Shown: positions 44,742 through 58,700 of the stretch, in pieces
How the letters are laid out: the number at the start of each line of letters is the position of its first letter
Numbering within the stretch: the stretch's first letter is position 1
NCBI GenBank assembly: GCA_963580285.1
Contig: CAUZLF010000251.1
Span: 29,001-93,000, forward strand
From: Lucinisca nassula
Lineage: Eukaryota; Mollusca; Bivalvia; Lucinida; Lucinidae
DNA length: 64,000 bases
Reading direction: 5' to 3'
Translations under genes and position numbers: made by a program
The notes under the pieces: model-generated
The model's input: only the letters and a program-made list of their open reading frames with translations
Databases searched by the model: none
What the model was told of the DNA's origin: nothing

Positions 44742-46339
44742 GGGAGCTTACCACTAAATATTTTCCAAAGGCGACAATAGTAACCTTTTACATGCTCCCA
44801 CAAAAACTACACATACAAAACTTTTCAAACCTTACTTATTTATAGAGCCATCCTAGCTCAACAAGTTGATGAGAAAAAATCCACATGTAGCCCGTCTCCT
44901 TTTCAAGTTATGGTCCGCCATGTTTGTTTACGTGCAGATTCGCAGTGAATACAAGCCGGCTTTTTAACAGAGAGGTGACAATATAAAATCAGCCACAAAT
45001 TCTTTGAGCTTGCAGGTATAATTATAAAATACACATCATTTTATTTCCTAATAACTATCCTTTTCTCACATTGAAATGAAACATGGGATATTTATCCAAT
45101 GGAAGCCTGTCTGGTATTTAGACTGCAACTAAAAGCTCTGTCCCAAAGTGATAAAACCCAGTACCTCCAGTATTTAGTGCAAAGCTACCTATAAGGGAGC
45201 TAACCACTAAATATTTTCCATAGGCGACAATAGTAACCTTTTACATGCTCCCACAAAAACTACACATACAAAACTTTTCAAACCTTACTTATTTATAGAG
45301 CCATCCTAGCTCAACAAGTTGATGAGAAAAAATCCACATGTAGCCCGTCTCCTTATCAAGTTATGGTCCGCCATGTTTGTTTACGTGCAGATTCGCAGTG
45401 AATACAAGCCGGCTTTTTAACAGAGAGGTGACAATATAAAATCAGCCACAAATTCTTTGAGCTTGCAGGTATAATTATAAAACACACATCATTTTATTTC
45501 CTAATAACTATCCTTTTCTCACATTGAAATGAAACATGGGATATTTATCCAATGGAAGCCTGTCTGGTATTTAGACTGCAACTAAAAGCTCTGTCCCAAA
45601 GTGATAAAACCCAGTACCTCCAGTATTTAGTGCAAAGCTACCTATACCAAACCCTTATTGTCTTTATGATCCATCAAAAGATTGTCAAATAGAAATTTAG
45701 ATCATATCTGATAACTTAAGCATGCATAATAAATATTCAGGGACAAAAAATCTTTGAAGTTTGCGAAAAAGTTATCGCTCTCAGATTCAACAATGAAAGC
45801 CGAACAAACAATATTTTGTGAAAAAGCGCAAAGTTTACCTCTTTCTGGAATGGAACCCAGACACCGGCTGGCATCAGTGGTTCTTTTCCTATGTCTTTGG
45901 AACACTTCAATCCTAAAATGCACTAAAGTATGCCTTAATAGCATACCAACTGGTATTTATGGCTGATTTCACACCTATACCCCCTATTTTATGTAAAAAT
46001 GGCATTTTGAGGATATTTTGATGATAAAACTTTGACAAAAATGATTATAAATGCCTTAATACCATGAGAAATAGTGGATATATATCTGTTCAGATCCTTT
46101 AACATGAATCTAATCAATTAGAACCAATAATAGATGAGAAAACTTATCGCGATATTGCAGCAGAGACATTTTGAAGCTTTCCTTCGGCTAGAGACCAAGG
46201 CCAAAAACCATGTAACCTTACTGTTATATTCCAGATGGAGTAGATTCTTTCTCTTATGTACCTGGTTATACACTTACTGTAAGACTTTTTCCAAAACAAA
46301 CCCAATAATAATTGATTAACATGGCTTTAAAGTACCCCT

Positions 46340-46340
<1 letters not shown>

Positions 46341-46372
<32 letters not shown>
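46341..46372 (+). repeat. Poly-C tract, 32 bases
   Basis: The same site holds 6-9 C in units 1-5 and 9, 17 in unit 7 (51855-51871) and 24 in unit 8 (57354-57377). On the opposite strand it is a long G run able to form G-quadruplexes; length is also prone to sequencing error. Confidence 0.9.
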
Positions 46373-46375
<3 letters not shown>

Positions 46376-46810
46376 TCACAGATCAGAAGCAAAAACTGAT
46401 CAAATACACCCAGTCAGACCTAAATTACCACTAACCTTATTCTTTTTAGCTCACCTGAGCCGAAGGCTCATGTGAGGTATTAGTATACCACGAGCCGGCG
46501 TCCGTCGTCCACACTTTCAACGAAGTATATCTCTGGAACCAGTGGGCCGGCCTTGATCAAATTTCATATGAACCATCATCAGGTAGGGGGAAAGGCTGTA
46601 TTAGGTTTTCGTGCAGATGGGATGAGAACTCTGGTTGCCACAGCAACAAAGAGCTCCCATAGGCTTAACATAGGAAAAAGCTTGTCATCAATTTTTTTCT
46701 GATCGACTTCATTCTTGCAGATAACGAGGACAGGCATGAAATCTCGATCAAGTTCGATGTTGGGCTGAATCGGATTATTCACTCAGGAGTTACGTGCCCT
46801 TGAGCGTTGA

Positions 46811-47116
46811 TTTTGTTTGTTTGTATTGGAGTTTTACGGCCCAGTCAACACTATTTAGGTCATTTTTGAGCCGGTCAGTTTACCTATCAACACGTTCCTG
46901 GGCAGGCTTATACGTAAGCGGTTAACCAGTACAGTGCATATTCTTTCGCCAGAAACTGACAACTGCCCTTCTTGAATCATCGGAAGGGAGAGAATGACCG
47001 TAGAAAAGATTTCATGATCAATCTCCACGAAAGAATGTTGCCGACCCCGGCGGGAGTCGAACCCGCGTCCTCCTGATCACCAGTCAGACGCGCATCCGAC
47101 TGAGCAACTGAGGCCT
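46811..47116 (-). mobile_element. SINE copy in unit 6
   Basis: Same insertion site and duplication; CAGTACAGTGC variant as in units 2, 3 and 7-9. Confidence 0.9.
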
Positions 47117-50100
47117 CCCTTGAGCGTTGAAAAAATTGCCTATTGACTTAACATGGGGAGAATGTTGTCATCACCGTAGCTGCTTCAACTATTTTCAGAT
47201 TGGCTTTATTCTTGCAGATAACCAGCACAGCCATGAAATCTCGGTCAAGTTCGATAACTGGCAGAATCGGATCATTCACTTAGGAGTTACCTGCCCTTGT
47301 GTGTTTTTGCATTAGGGTTAATGGGAATTTCAAAAATGTATATCTTAATGACTACTTGGCCAACTTTGATCAAATTTCATGTGTCGCATTATTGGGCAAG
47401 TGGAAAGGCTTCATTAGGTTTTCAGGCAGATCTGAGTGGAACTCTGGTTGCCATGGCAACATCTAGCTCCCATAGACTTCACATAGGAAAAAGCTTGTCA
47501 TCACTCTTGCTCCGTCAATTTTTTTCTGATCGACTCCATTCTTGCAGATAACCAGTACAGGCATAAAATCTCGGTCAAGTTCGATTTTGGGCCGAATCAG
47601 ATAATTCGCTCAAGAGTTACGTCCCCTTGAGCGCCCGAAAAATTGCCTATCGACTTAACATGGGGAAAATGTTGTCATCACTGTAGCTGCTTCAATTTTG
47701 TTCGGATTGGCTTCATTCTTACAGATAACCAGCACAGCCATGAAATCTCGGTCAAGTTCGATAATTGGCAGAATCGGATGATACACTTAGGAGTTACCTG
47801 CCCTTGTGCATTTTTGCATAAGGGTTAATGTGAATTTCAAAAATGTATATCTTGAAGACTACTTGGCCGACTTTGATCAAATTTCATGTGTAACATTATT
47901 GGGCAAGTGGAAAGACTGCATAAGGTTTTCATGCAGATCTGAGTGGAACTCTGGTTACCATGGCAACATATAGCTCCCATAGACTTAACATAGGAAAAAG
48001 CTTGTCATCACTCTAGCTCCGTCAATTTTTTTCTGATCGACTTCATTCTTGCAGATAATAAGGACAGGCATAAAATCTCGGTTAAGTTCAATTTTGGGCA
48101 GAATCGGAATATTGACCTCGGAGTTACGTGACCTTGAGCGACAAAAAATTTGCCCATAGACTTAACATAGGGAAAATGTTGTGACTACGATAGCGACTTG
48201 AATTTTTTTTCAGATCAGCTTCAAACTTGCAGGTAACGAGGACAGACATAAAATCACGGTTAAGTTCGATTTTGGGCCGAATCGGATTATTTGCCTTGGA
48301 GTTACCTGCTCTTGAGCATGAAAAAATACGTTGTGACCACGATAGCAATTTTATTTTTATTCAGATCAGCTTCAAACTTGCAGGTAACGAGGACAGGCAT
48401 AAAATCCCGGTTAAGTTCGATTTTGGGCCGAATCGGAATGTTGACCTCGGAGTTACGTGACCTTGAGCGACAAAAAATTTGCCCATAGACTTAACATAGG
48501 GAAAATGTTGTGACTACGATAGCGACTTGAATTTTTTTTCAGATCAGCTTCAAACTTGCAAGTAACGAGGACAGACATAAAATCTCGGTTAAGTTCGATT
48601 TTGGGCCGAATCGGATTATTTGCCTTGGAGTTACCTGCCCTTGAGCATAAAAAAATACGTTGTGACCACGATAGCAACTTTATTTTTATTCAGATCAGCT
48701 TCAAACTTGCAGGTAACGTGGACAGGCATAAAATCTCAGTTAAGTTCAAATCGGAATATTGACCTCGGAGTTACATGACCTTGGGCGACAAAAAATTTGC
48801 CCATAGACTTTACATAGGGAAAATGTTGTGACTACGATAGCGACTTGAATTTTTTTCAGATCAGCTTCAAACTTGCAGGTAACGAGGACAGACATAAAAT
48901 CTCGGTTAAGTTCGAATTTGGGCCGAATCGGATTATTTGCCTTGGAGTTACCTGCCCTTGAGCATAAAAAAATACGTTGTGACCACGATAGCAACTTTAT
49001 TTTTATTCATATCAGCTTCAAACTTGCAGGTAACGAGGACAGGCATAAAATCTCGGTTAAGTTCAATTTTGGGCCGAATCGGAATATTGCCCTCGGAGTT
49101 ACGTGACCTTGAGCGACAAAAAATTTGCCCATAGACTTAATTAGGGAAAATGTTGCGACTACGATAGCGACTTGAATTTTTTTCAGATCAGCTTCAAACT
49201 TGCAGGTAACGAGGATAACATAAAATCTCGGTTAAGTTCGATTTTGGGCCGAATCGGAATATTTGCCTTGGAGTTACCTGCCCTTGAGCATAAAAAAATA
49301 CGTTGTGACCACGATAGCAACTTTATTTTTATTTATATCAGCTTCAAACTTGCAGGTAACGATGACAGGCATAAAATCTCGGTTAAGTTCGATTTTGGGC
49401 CGAATCGGAATATTGACCTCGGAGTTACGTGACCTTGAGAGACAAAAAAATTTGCCCATAGACTTAACGTAGGGAAAATGTTGTGACAGAAATAGCGACT
49501 TGAATTTTTAGCTCGCCTGAGCCAAAGGCTCCAGTGAGCTGATAGTATACCAAGGCTCCGGAGTCCGTCGTCTGTCGTCCGTCCATCCGTCGTCCACACT
49601 TTCATTGAAGCATATCTCAGAAGGCAGTCGACCAATCTTGTTTAAATTTTATGTGCAGCACCATTGGGCAAGGTGAAAGGCTGCATTAGGTTTTGGAGCT
49701 AGTCTGGTTCATTTGTTCCTTCATTCTTCTTTCTCTCCATATAGAGATAATAGACCAATGTTAAATTTTTAATCAAAGATTTCTCAGGAACTATAAAAGC
49801 TAGAAGCATCAAATTTGGTATTCAATAGAATAATGATGACTTATTTTGCGTAAGAGACATTTGGCTTTCTCAGCTTATTTGTTCATCTGTTCTTTCATTC
49901 TTTCTCTCCATTTTGACCAATGTTAAATTTTCGTCAAAGATTTCTCAGGAACTATAGAAGCTAGAAGTCTCAAACTTGGAATGCAATGCAATAATGATGA
50001 CTTATATCCTGTAAGGGTCAATGGGCTGGATTCTATTAGCAGATTTAGTAGTCAAGTCTGTGAATTGTTAAAACTTAAGTTCCTCAGGTGAGCGGTTTAG

Positions 50101-50256
50101 GCTCATTGAGCCTCTTGTTTACAGTTTCTATGGCAAACCACATGCTAGGAATATCCATTGTATGATACAGAATTGGACAGAACCTACCAGTGTGTAAAAA
50201 TATGATGTAATGACTGAAAACTGGAGTGTGGGGCAGATTTTCCTACTTTTGGTATA

Positions 50257-53200
50257 GGGAGCTTACCACTAAATATTTTCCAAAGGCGACAATAGTAACC
50301 TTTTACATGCTCCCACAAAAACTACACATACAAAACTTTTCAAACCTTACTTATTTATAGAGCCATCCTAGCTCAACAAGTTGATGAGAAAAAATCCACA
50401 TGTAGCCCGTCTCCTTTTCAAGTTATGGTCCGCCATGTTTGTTTACGTGCAGATTCGCAGTGAATACAAGCCGGCTTTTTAACAGAGAGGTGACAATATA
50501 AAATCAGCCACAAATTCTTTGAGCTTGCAGGTATAATTATAAAACACACATCATTTTATTTCCTAATAACTATCCTTTTCTCACATTGAAATGAAACATG
50601 GGATATTTATCCAATGGAAGCCTGTCTGGTATTTAGACTGCAACTAAAAGCTCTGTCCCAAAGTGATAAAACCCAGTACCTCCAGTATTTAGTGCAAAGC
50701 TACCTATAAGGGAGCTAACCACTAAATATTTTCCATAGGCGACAATAGTAACCTTTTACATGCTCCCACAAAAACTACACATACAAAACTTTTCAAACCT
50801 TACTTATTTATAGAGCCATCCTAGCTCAACAAGTTGATGAGAAAAAATCCACATGTAGCCCGTCTCCTTAACAAGTTATGGTCCGCCATGTTTGTTTACG
50901 TGCAGATTCGCAGTGAATACAAGCCGGCTTTTTAACAGAGAGGTGACAATATAAAATCAGCCACAAATTCTTTGAGCTTGCAGGTATAATTATAAAACAC
51001 ACATCATTTTATTTCCTAATAATTATCCTTTTCTCACATTGAAATGAAACATGGGATATTTATCCAATGGAAGCCTGTCTGGTATTTAGACTGCAACTAA
51101 AAGCTCTGTCCCAAAGTGATAAAACCCAGTACCTCCAGTATTTAGTGCAAAGCTACCTATACCAAACCCTTATTGTCTTTATGATCCATCAAAAGATTGT
51201 CAAATAGAAATTTAGATCATATCTGATAACTTAAGCATGCATAATAAATATTCAGGGACAAAAAATCTTTGAAGTTTGCGAAAAAGTTATCGCTCTCAGA
51301 TTCAACAATGAAAGCCGAACAAACAATATTTTGTGAAAAAGCGCAAAGTTTACCTCTTTCTGGAATGGAACCCAGACACCGGCTGGCATCAGTGGTTCTT
51401 TTCCTATGTCTTTGGAACACTTCAATCCTAAAATGCACTAAAGTATGCCTTAATAGCATACCAACTGGTATTTATGGCTGATTTCACACCTATACCCCCT
51501 ATTTTATGTAAAAATGGCATTTTGAGGATATTTTGATGATAAAACTTTGACAAACATGATTATAAATGCCTTAATACCATGAGAAATAGTGGATATATAT
51601 CTGTTCAGATCCTTTAACATGAATCTAATCAATTAGAACCAATAATAGATGAGAAAACTTATCGCGATATTGCAGCAGAGACATTTTGAAGCTTTCCTTC
51701 GGCTAGAGACCAAGGCCAAAAACCATGTAACCTTACTGTTATATTCCAGATGGAGTAGATTCTTTCTCTTATGTACCTGGTTATACACTTACTGTAAGAC
51801 TTTTTCCAAAACAAACCCAATAATAATTGATTAACATGGCTTTAAAGTACCCCTCCCCCCCCCCCCCCCCCAATTCACAGATCAGAAGCAAAAACTGATC
51901 AAATACACCCAGTCAGACCTAAATTACCACTAACCTTATTCTTTTTAGCTCACCTGAGCCGAAGGCTCATGTGAGGTATTAGTATACCACGAGCCGGCGT
52001 CCGTCGTCCACACTTTCAACGAAGTATATCTCTGGAACCAGTGGGCCGGCCTTGATCAAATTTCATATGAACCATCATCAGGTAGGGGGAAAGGCTGTAT
52101 TAGGTTTTCGTGCAGATGGGATGAGAACTCTGGTTGCCACAGCAACAAAGAGCTCCCATAGGCTTAACATAGGAAAAAGCTTGTCATCAATTTTTTTCTG
52201 ATCGACTTCATTCTTGCAGATAACGAGGACAGGCATGAAATCTCGATCAAGTTCGATGTTGGGCTGAATCGGATTATTCACTCAGGAGTTACGTGCCCTT
52301 GAGCGTTGATTTTGTTTGTTTGTATTGGAGTTTTACGGCCCAGTCAACACTATTTAGGTCATTTTTGAGCCGGTCAGTTTACCTATCAACACGTTCCTGG
52401 GCAGGCTTATACGTAAGCGGTTAACCAGTACAGTGCATATTCTTTCGCCAGAAACTGACAACTGCCCTTCTTGAATCATCGGAAGGGAGAGAATGACCGT
52501 AGAAAAGATTTCATGATCAATCTCCACGAAAGAATGTTGCCGACCCCGGCGGGAGTCGAACCCGCGTCCTCCTGATCACCAGTCAGACGCGCATCCGACT
52601 GAGCAACTGAGGCCTCCCTTGAGCGTTGAAAAAATTGCCTATTGACTTAACATGGGGAGAATGTTGTCATCACCGTAGCTGCTTCAACTATTTTCAGATT
52701 GGCTTTATTCTTGCAGATAACCAGCACAGCCATGAAATCTCGGTCAAGTTCGATAACTGGCAGAATCGGATCATTCACTTAGGAGTTACCTGCCCTTGTG
52801 TGTTTTTGCATTAGGGTTAATGGGAATTTCAAAAATGTATATCTTAATGACTACTTGGCCAACTTTGATCAAATTTCATGTGTCGCATTATTGGGCAAGT
52901 GGAAAGGCTTCATTAGGTTTTCAGGCAGATCTGAGTGGAACTCTGGTTGCCATGGCAACATCTAGCTCCCATAGACTTCACATAGGAAAAAGCTTGTCAT
53001 CACTCTTGCTCCGTCAATTTTTTTCTGATCGACTCCATTCTTGCAGATAACCAGTACAGGCATAAAATCTCGGTCAAGTTCGATTTTGGGCCGAATCAGA
53101 TAATTCACTCAAGAGTTACGTCCCCTTGAGCGCCCGAAAAATTGCCTATCGACTTAACATGGGGAAAATGTTGTCATCACTGTAGCTGCTTCAATTTTGT

Positions 53201-55755
53201 TCGGATTGGCTTCATTCTTACAGATAACCAGCACAGCCATGAAATCTCGGTCAAGTTCGATAATTGGCAGAATCGGATGATACACTTAGGAGTTACCTGC
53301 CCTTGTGCATTTTTGCATAAGGGTTAATGTGAATTTCAAAAATGTATATCTTGAAGACTACTTGGCCGACTTTGATCAAATTTCATGTGTAACATTATTG
53401 GGCAAGTGGAAAGACTGCATAAGGTTTTCATGCAGATCTGAGTGGAACTCTGGTTACCATGGCAACATATAGCTCCCATAGACTTAACATAGGAAAAAGC
53501 TTGTCATCACTCTAGCTCCGTCAATTTTTTTCTGATCGACTTCATTCTTGCAGATAATAAGGACAGGCATAAAATCTCGGTTAAGTTCAATTTTGGGCAG
53601 AATCGGAATATTGACCTCGGAGTTACGTGACCTTGAGCGACAAAAAATTTGCCCATAGACTTAACATAGGGAAAATGTTGTGACTACGATAGCGACTTGA
53701 ATTTTTTTTCAGATCAGCTTCAAACTTGCAGGTAACGAGGACAGACATAAAATCACGGTTAAGTTCGATTTTGGGCCGAATCGGATTATTTGCCTTGGAG
53801 TTACCTGCTCTTGAGCATGAAAAAATACGTTGTGACCACGATAGCAATTTTATTTTTATTCAGATCAGCTTCAAACTTGCAGGTAACGAGGACAGGCATA
53901 AAATCCCGGTTAAGTTCGATTTTGGGCCGAATCGGAATGTTGACCTCGGAGTTACGTGACCTTGAGCGACAAAAAATTTGCCCATAGACTTAACATAGGG
54001 AAAATGTTGTGACTACGATAGCGACTTGAATTTTTTTTCAGATCAGCTTCAAACTTGCAAGTAACGAGGACAGACATAAAATCTCGGTTAAGTTCGATTT
54101 TGGGCCGAATCGGATTATTTGCCTTGGAGTTACCTGCCCTTGAGCATAAAAAAATACGTTGTGACCACGATAGCAACTTTATTTTTATTCAGATCAGCTT
54201 CAAACTTGCAGGTAACGTGGACAGGCATAAAATCTCAGTTAAGTTCAAATCGGAATATTGACCTCGGAGTTACATGACCTTGGGCGACAAAAAATTTGCC
54301 CATAGACTTTACATAGGGAAAATGTTGTGACTACGATAGCGACTTGAATTTTTTTCAGATCAGCTTCAAACTTGCAGGTAACGAGGACAGACATAAAATC
54401 TCGGTTAAGTTCGAATTTGGGCCGAATCGGATTATTTGCCTTGGAGTTACCTGCCCTTGAGCATAAAAAAATACGTTGTGACCACGATAGCAACTTTATT
54501 TTTATTCATATCAGCTTCAAACTTGCAGGTAACGAGGACAGGCATAAAATCTCGGTTAAGTTCAATTTTGGGCCGAATCGGAATATTGCCCTCGGAGTTA
54601 CGTGACCTTGAGCGACAAAAAATTTGCCCATAGACTTAATTAGGGAAAATGTTGCGACTACGATAGCGACTTGAATTTTTTTCAGATCAGCTTCAAACTT
54701 GCAGGTAACGAGGATAACATAAAATCTCGGTTAAGTTCGATTTTGGGCCGAATCGGAATATTTGCCTTGGAGTTACCTGCCCTTGAGCATAAAAAAATAC
54801 GTTGTGACCACGATAGCAACTTTATTTTTATTTATATCAGCTTCAAACTTGCAGGTAACGATGACAGGCATAAAATCTCGGTTAAGTTCGATTTTGGGCC
54901 GAATCGGAATATTGACCTCGGAGTTACGTGACCTTGAGAGACAAAAAAATTTGCCCATAGACTTAACGTAGGGAAAATGTTGTGACAGAAATAGCGACTT
55001 GAATTTTTAGCTCGCCTGAGCCAAAGGCTCCAGTGAGCTGATAGTATACCAAGGCTCCGGAGTCCGTCGTCTGTCGTCCGTCCATCCGTCGTCCACACTT
55101 TCATTGAAGCATATCTCAGAAGGCAGTCGACCAATCTTGTTTAAATTTTATGTGCAGCACCATTGGGCAAGGTGAAAGGCTGCATTAGGTTTTGGAGCTA
55201 GTCTGGTTCATTTGTTCCTTCATTCTTCTTTCTCTCCATATAGAGATAATAGACCAATGTTAAATTTTTAATCAAAGATTTCTCAGGAACTATAAAAGCT
55301 AGAAGCATCGAATTTGGTATTCAATAGAATAATGATGACTTATTTTGTGTAAGAGACATTTGGCTTTCTCAGCTTATTTGCTCATCTGTTCTTTCATTCT
55401 TTCTCTCCATTTTGACCAATGTTAAATTTTCGTCAAAGATTTCTCAGGAACTATAGAAGCTAGAAGTCTCAAACTTGGAATGCAATGCAATAATGATGAC
55501 TTATATCCTGTAAGGGTCAATGGGCTGGATTCTATTAGCAGATTTAGTAGTCAAGTCTGTGAATTGTTAAAACTTAAGTTCCTCAGGTGAGCGGTTTAGG
55601 CTCATTGAGCCTCTTGTTTACAGTTTCTATGGCAAACCACATGCTAGGAATATCCATTGTATGATACAGAATTGGACAGAACCTACCAGTGTGTAAAAAT
55701 ATGATGTAATGACTGAAAACTGGAGTGTGGGGCAGATTTTCCTACTTTTGGTATA
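50257..55755 (+). repeat. Array unit 7
   Basis: SINE at 52310-52615; poly-C of 17. Left part shares CTCCTTAACAAG (50866) and TAATAATTATCC (51018) with unit 8; right part shares GTGCAGCACC with unit 6. Confidence 0.9.
52310..52615 (-). mobile_element. SINE copy in unit 7
   Basis: Same insertion site and duplication as in unit 2. Confidence 0.9.
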
Positions 55756-58700
55756 GGGAGCTTACCACTAAATATTTTCCAAAGGCGACAATAGTAACCT
55801 TTTACATGCTCCCACAAAAACTACACATACAAAACTTTTCAAACCTTACTTATTTATAGAGCCATCCTAGCTCAACAAGTTGATGAGAAAAAATCCACAT
55901 GTAGCCCGTCTCCTTTTCAAGTTATGGTCCGCCATGTTTGTTTACGTGCAGATTCGCAGTGAATACAAGCCGGCTTTTTAACAGAGAGGTGACAATATAA
56001 AATCAGCCACAAATTCTTTGAGCTTGCAGGTATAATTATAAAACACACATCATTTTATTTCCTAATAACTATCCTTTTCTCACATTGAAATGAAACATGG
56101 GATATTTATCCAATGGAAGCCTGTCTGGTATTTAGACTGCAACTAAAAGCTCTGTCCCAAAGTGATAAAACCCAGTACCTCCAGTATTTAGTGCAAAGCT
56201 ACCTATAAGGGAGCTAACCACTAAATATTTTCCATAGGCGACAATAGTAACCTTTTACATGCTCCCACAAAAACTACACATACAAAACTTTTCAAACCTT
56301 ACTTATTTATAGAGCCATCCTAGCTCAACAAGTTGATGAGAAAAAATCCACATGTAGCCCGTCTCCTTAACAAGTTATGGTCCGCCATGTTTGTTTACGT
56401 GCAGATTCGCAGTGAATACAAGCCGGCTTTTTAACAGAGAGGTGACAATATAAAATCAGCCACAAATTCTTTGAGCTTGCAGGTATAATTATAAAACACA
56501 CATCATTTTATTTCCTAATAATTATCCTTTTCTCACATTGAAATGAAACATGGGATATTTATCCAATGGAAGCCTGTCTGGTATTTAGACTGCAACTAAA
56601 AGCTCTGTCCCAAAGTGATAAAACCCAGTACCTCCAGTATTTAGTGCAAAGCTACCTATACCAAACCCTTATTGTCTTTATGATCCATCAAAAGATTGTC
56701 AAATAGAAATTTAGATCATATCTGATAACTTAAGCATGCATAATAAATATTCAGGGACAAAAAATCTTTGAAGTTTGCGAAAAAGTTATCGCTCTCAGAT
56801 TCAACAATGAAAGCCGAACAAACAATATTTTGTGAAAAAGCGCAAAGTTTACCTCTTTCTGGAATGGAACCCAGACACCGGCTGGCATCAGTGGTTCTTT
56901 TCCTATGTCTTTGGAACACTTCAATCCTAAAATGCACTAAAGTATGCCTTAATAGCATACCAACTGGTATTTATGGCTGATTTCACACCTATACCCCCTA
57001 TTTTATGTAAAAATGGCATTTTGAGGATATTTTGATGATAAAACTTTGACAAAAATGATTATAAATGCCTTAATACCATGAGAAATAGTGGATATATATC
57101 TGTTCAGATCCTTTAACATGAATCTAATCAATTAGAACCAATAATAGATGAGAAAACTTATCGCGATATTGCAGCAGAGACATTTTGAAGCTTTCCTTCG
57201 GCTAGAGACCAAGGCCAAAAACCATGTAACCTTACTGTTATATTCCAGATGGAGTAGATTCTTTCTCTTATGTACCTGGTTATACACTTACTGTAAGACT
57301 TTTTCCAAAACAAACCCAATAATAATTGATTAACATGGCTTTAAAGTACCCCTCCCCCCCCCCCCCCCCCCCCCCCCAATTCACAGATCAGAAGCAAAAA
57401 CTGATCAAATACACCCAGTCAGACCTAAATTACCACTAACCTTATTCTTTTTAGCTCACCTGAGCCGAAGGCTCATGTGAGGTATTAGTATACCACGAGC
57501 CGGCGTCCGTCGTCCACACTTTCAACGAAGTATATCTCTGGAACCAGTGGGCCGGCCTTGATCAAATTTCATATGAACCATCATCAGGTAGGGGGAAAGG
57601 CTGTATTAGGTTTTCGTGCAGATGGGATGAGAACTCTGGTTGCCACAGCAACAAAGAGCTCCCATAGGCTTAACATAGGAAAAAGCTTGTCATCAATTTT
57701 TTTCTGATCGACTTCATTCTTGCAGATAACGAGGACAGGCATGAAATCTCGATCAAGTTCGATGTTGGGCTGAATCGGATTATTCACTCAGGAGTTACGT
57801 GCCCTTGAGCGTTGATTTTGTTTGTTTGTATTGGAGTTTTACGGCCCAGTCAACACTATTTAGGTCATTTTTGAGCCGGTCAGTTTACCTATCAACACGT
57901 TCCTGGGCAGGCTTATACGTAAGCGGTTAACCAGTACAGTGCATATTCTTTCGCCAGAAACTGACAACTGCCCTTCTTGAATCATCGGAAGGGAGAGAAT
58001 GACCGTAGAAAAGATTTCATGATCAATCTCCACGAAAGAATGTTGCCGACCCCGGCGGGAGTCGAACCCGCGTCCTCCTGATCACCAGTCAGACGCGCAT
58101 CCGACTGAGCAACTGAGGCCTCCCTTGAGCGTTGAAAAAATTGCCTATTGACTTAACATGGGGAGAATGTTGTCATCACCGTAGCTGCTTCAACTATTTT
58201 CAGATTGGCTTTATTCTTGCAGATAACCAGCACAGCCATGAAATCTCGGTCAAGTTCGATAACTGGCAGAATCGGATCATTCACTTAGGAGTTACCTGCC
58301 CTTGTGTGTTTTTGCATTAGGGTTAATGGGAATTTCAAAAATGTATATCTTAATGACTACTTGGCCAACTTTGATCAAATTTCATGTGTCGCATTATTGG
58401 GCAAGTGGAAAGGCTTCATTAGGTTTTCAGGCAGATCTGAGTGGAACTCTGGTTGCCATGGCAACATCTAGCTCCAATAGACTTCACATAGGAAAAAGCT
58501 TGTCATCACTCTTGCTCCGTCAATTTTTTTCTGATCGACTCCATTCTTGCAGATAACCAGTACAGGCATAAAATCTCGGTCAAGTTCGATTTTGGGCCGA
58601 ATCAGATAATTCACTCAAGAGTTACGTCCCCTTGAGCGCCCGAAAAATTGCCTATCGACTTAACATGGGGAAAATGTTGTCATCACTGTAGCTGCTTCAA

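Larger units (their letters stand above)
44742..50256 (+). repeat. Array unit 6
   Basis: SINE at 46811-47116. Longest poly-C tract (32 bases, 46341-46372). Shares GTTCGATGTTGGG (46755) with units 7 and 8, and ATGTGCAGCACC / GGCAAGGTGAAAGG (~49651) with unit 7 only. Confidence 0.9.
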
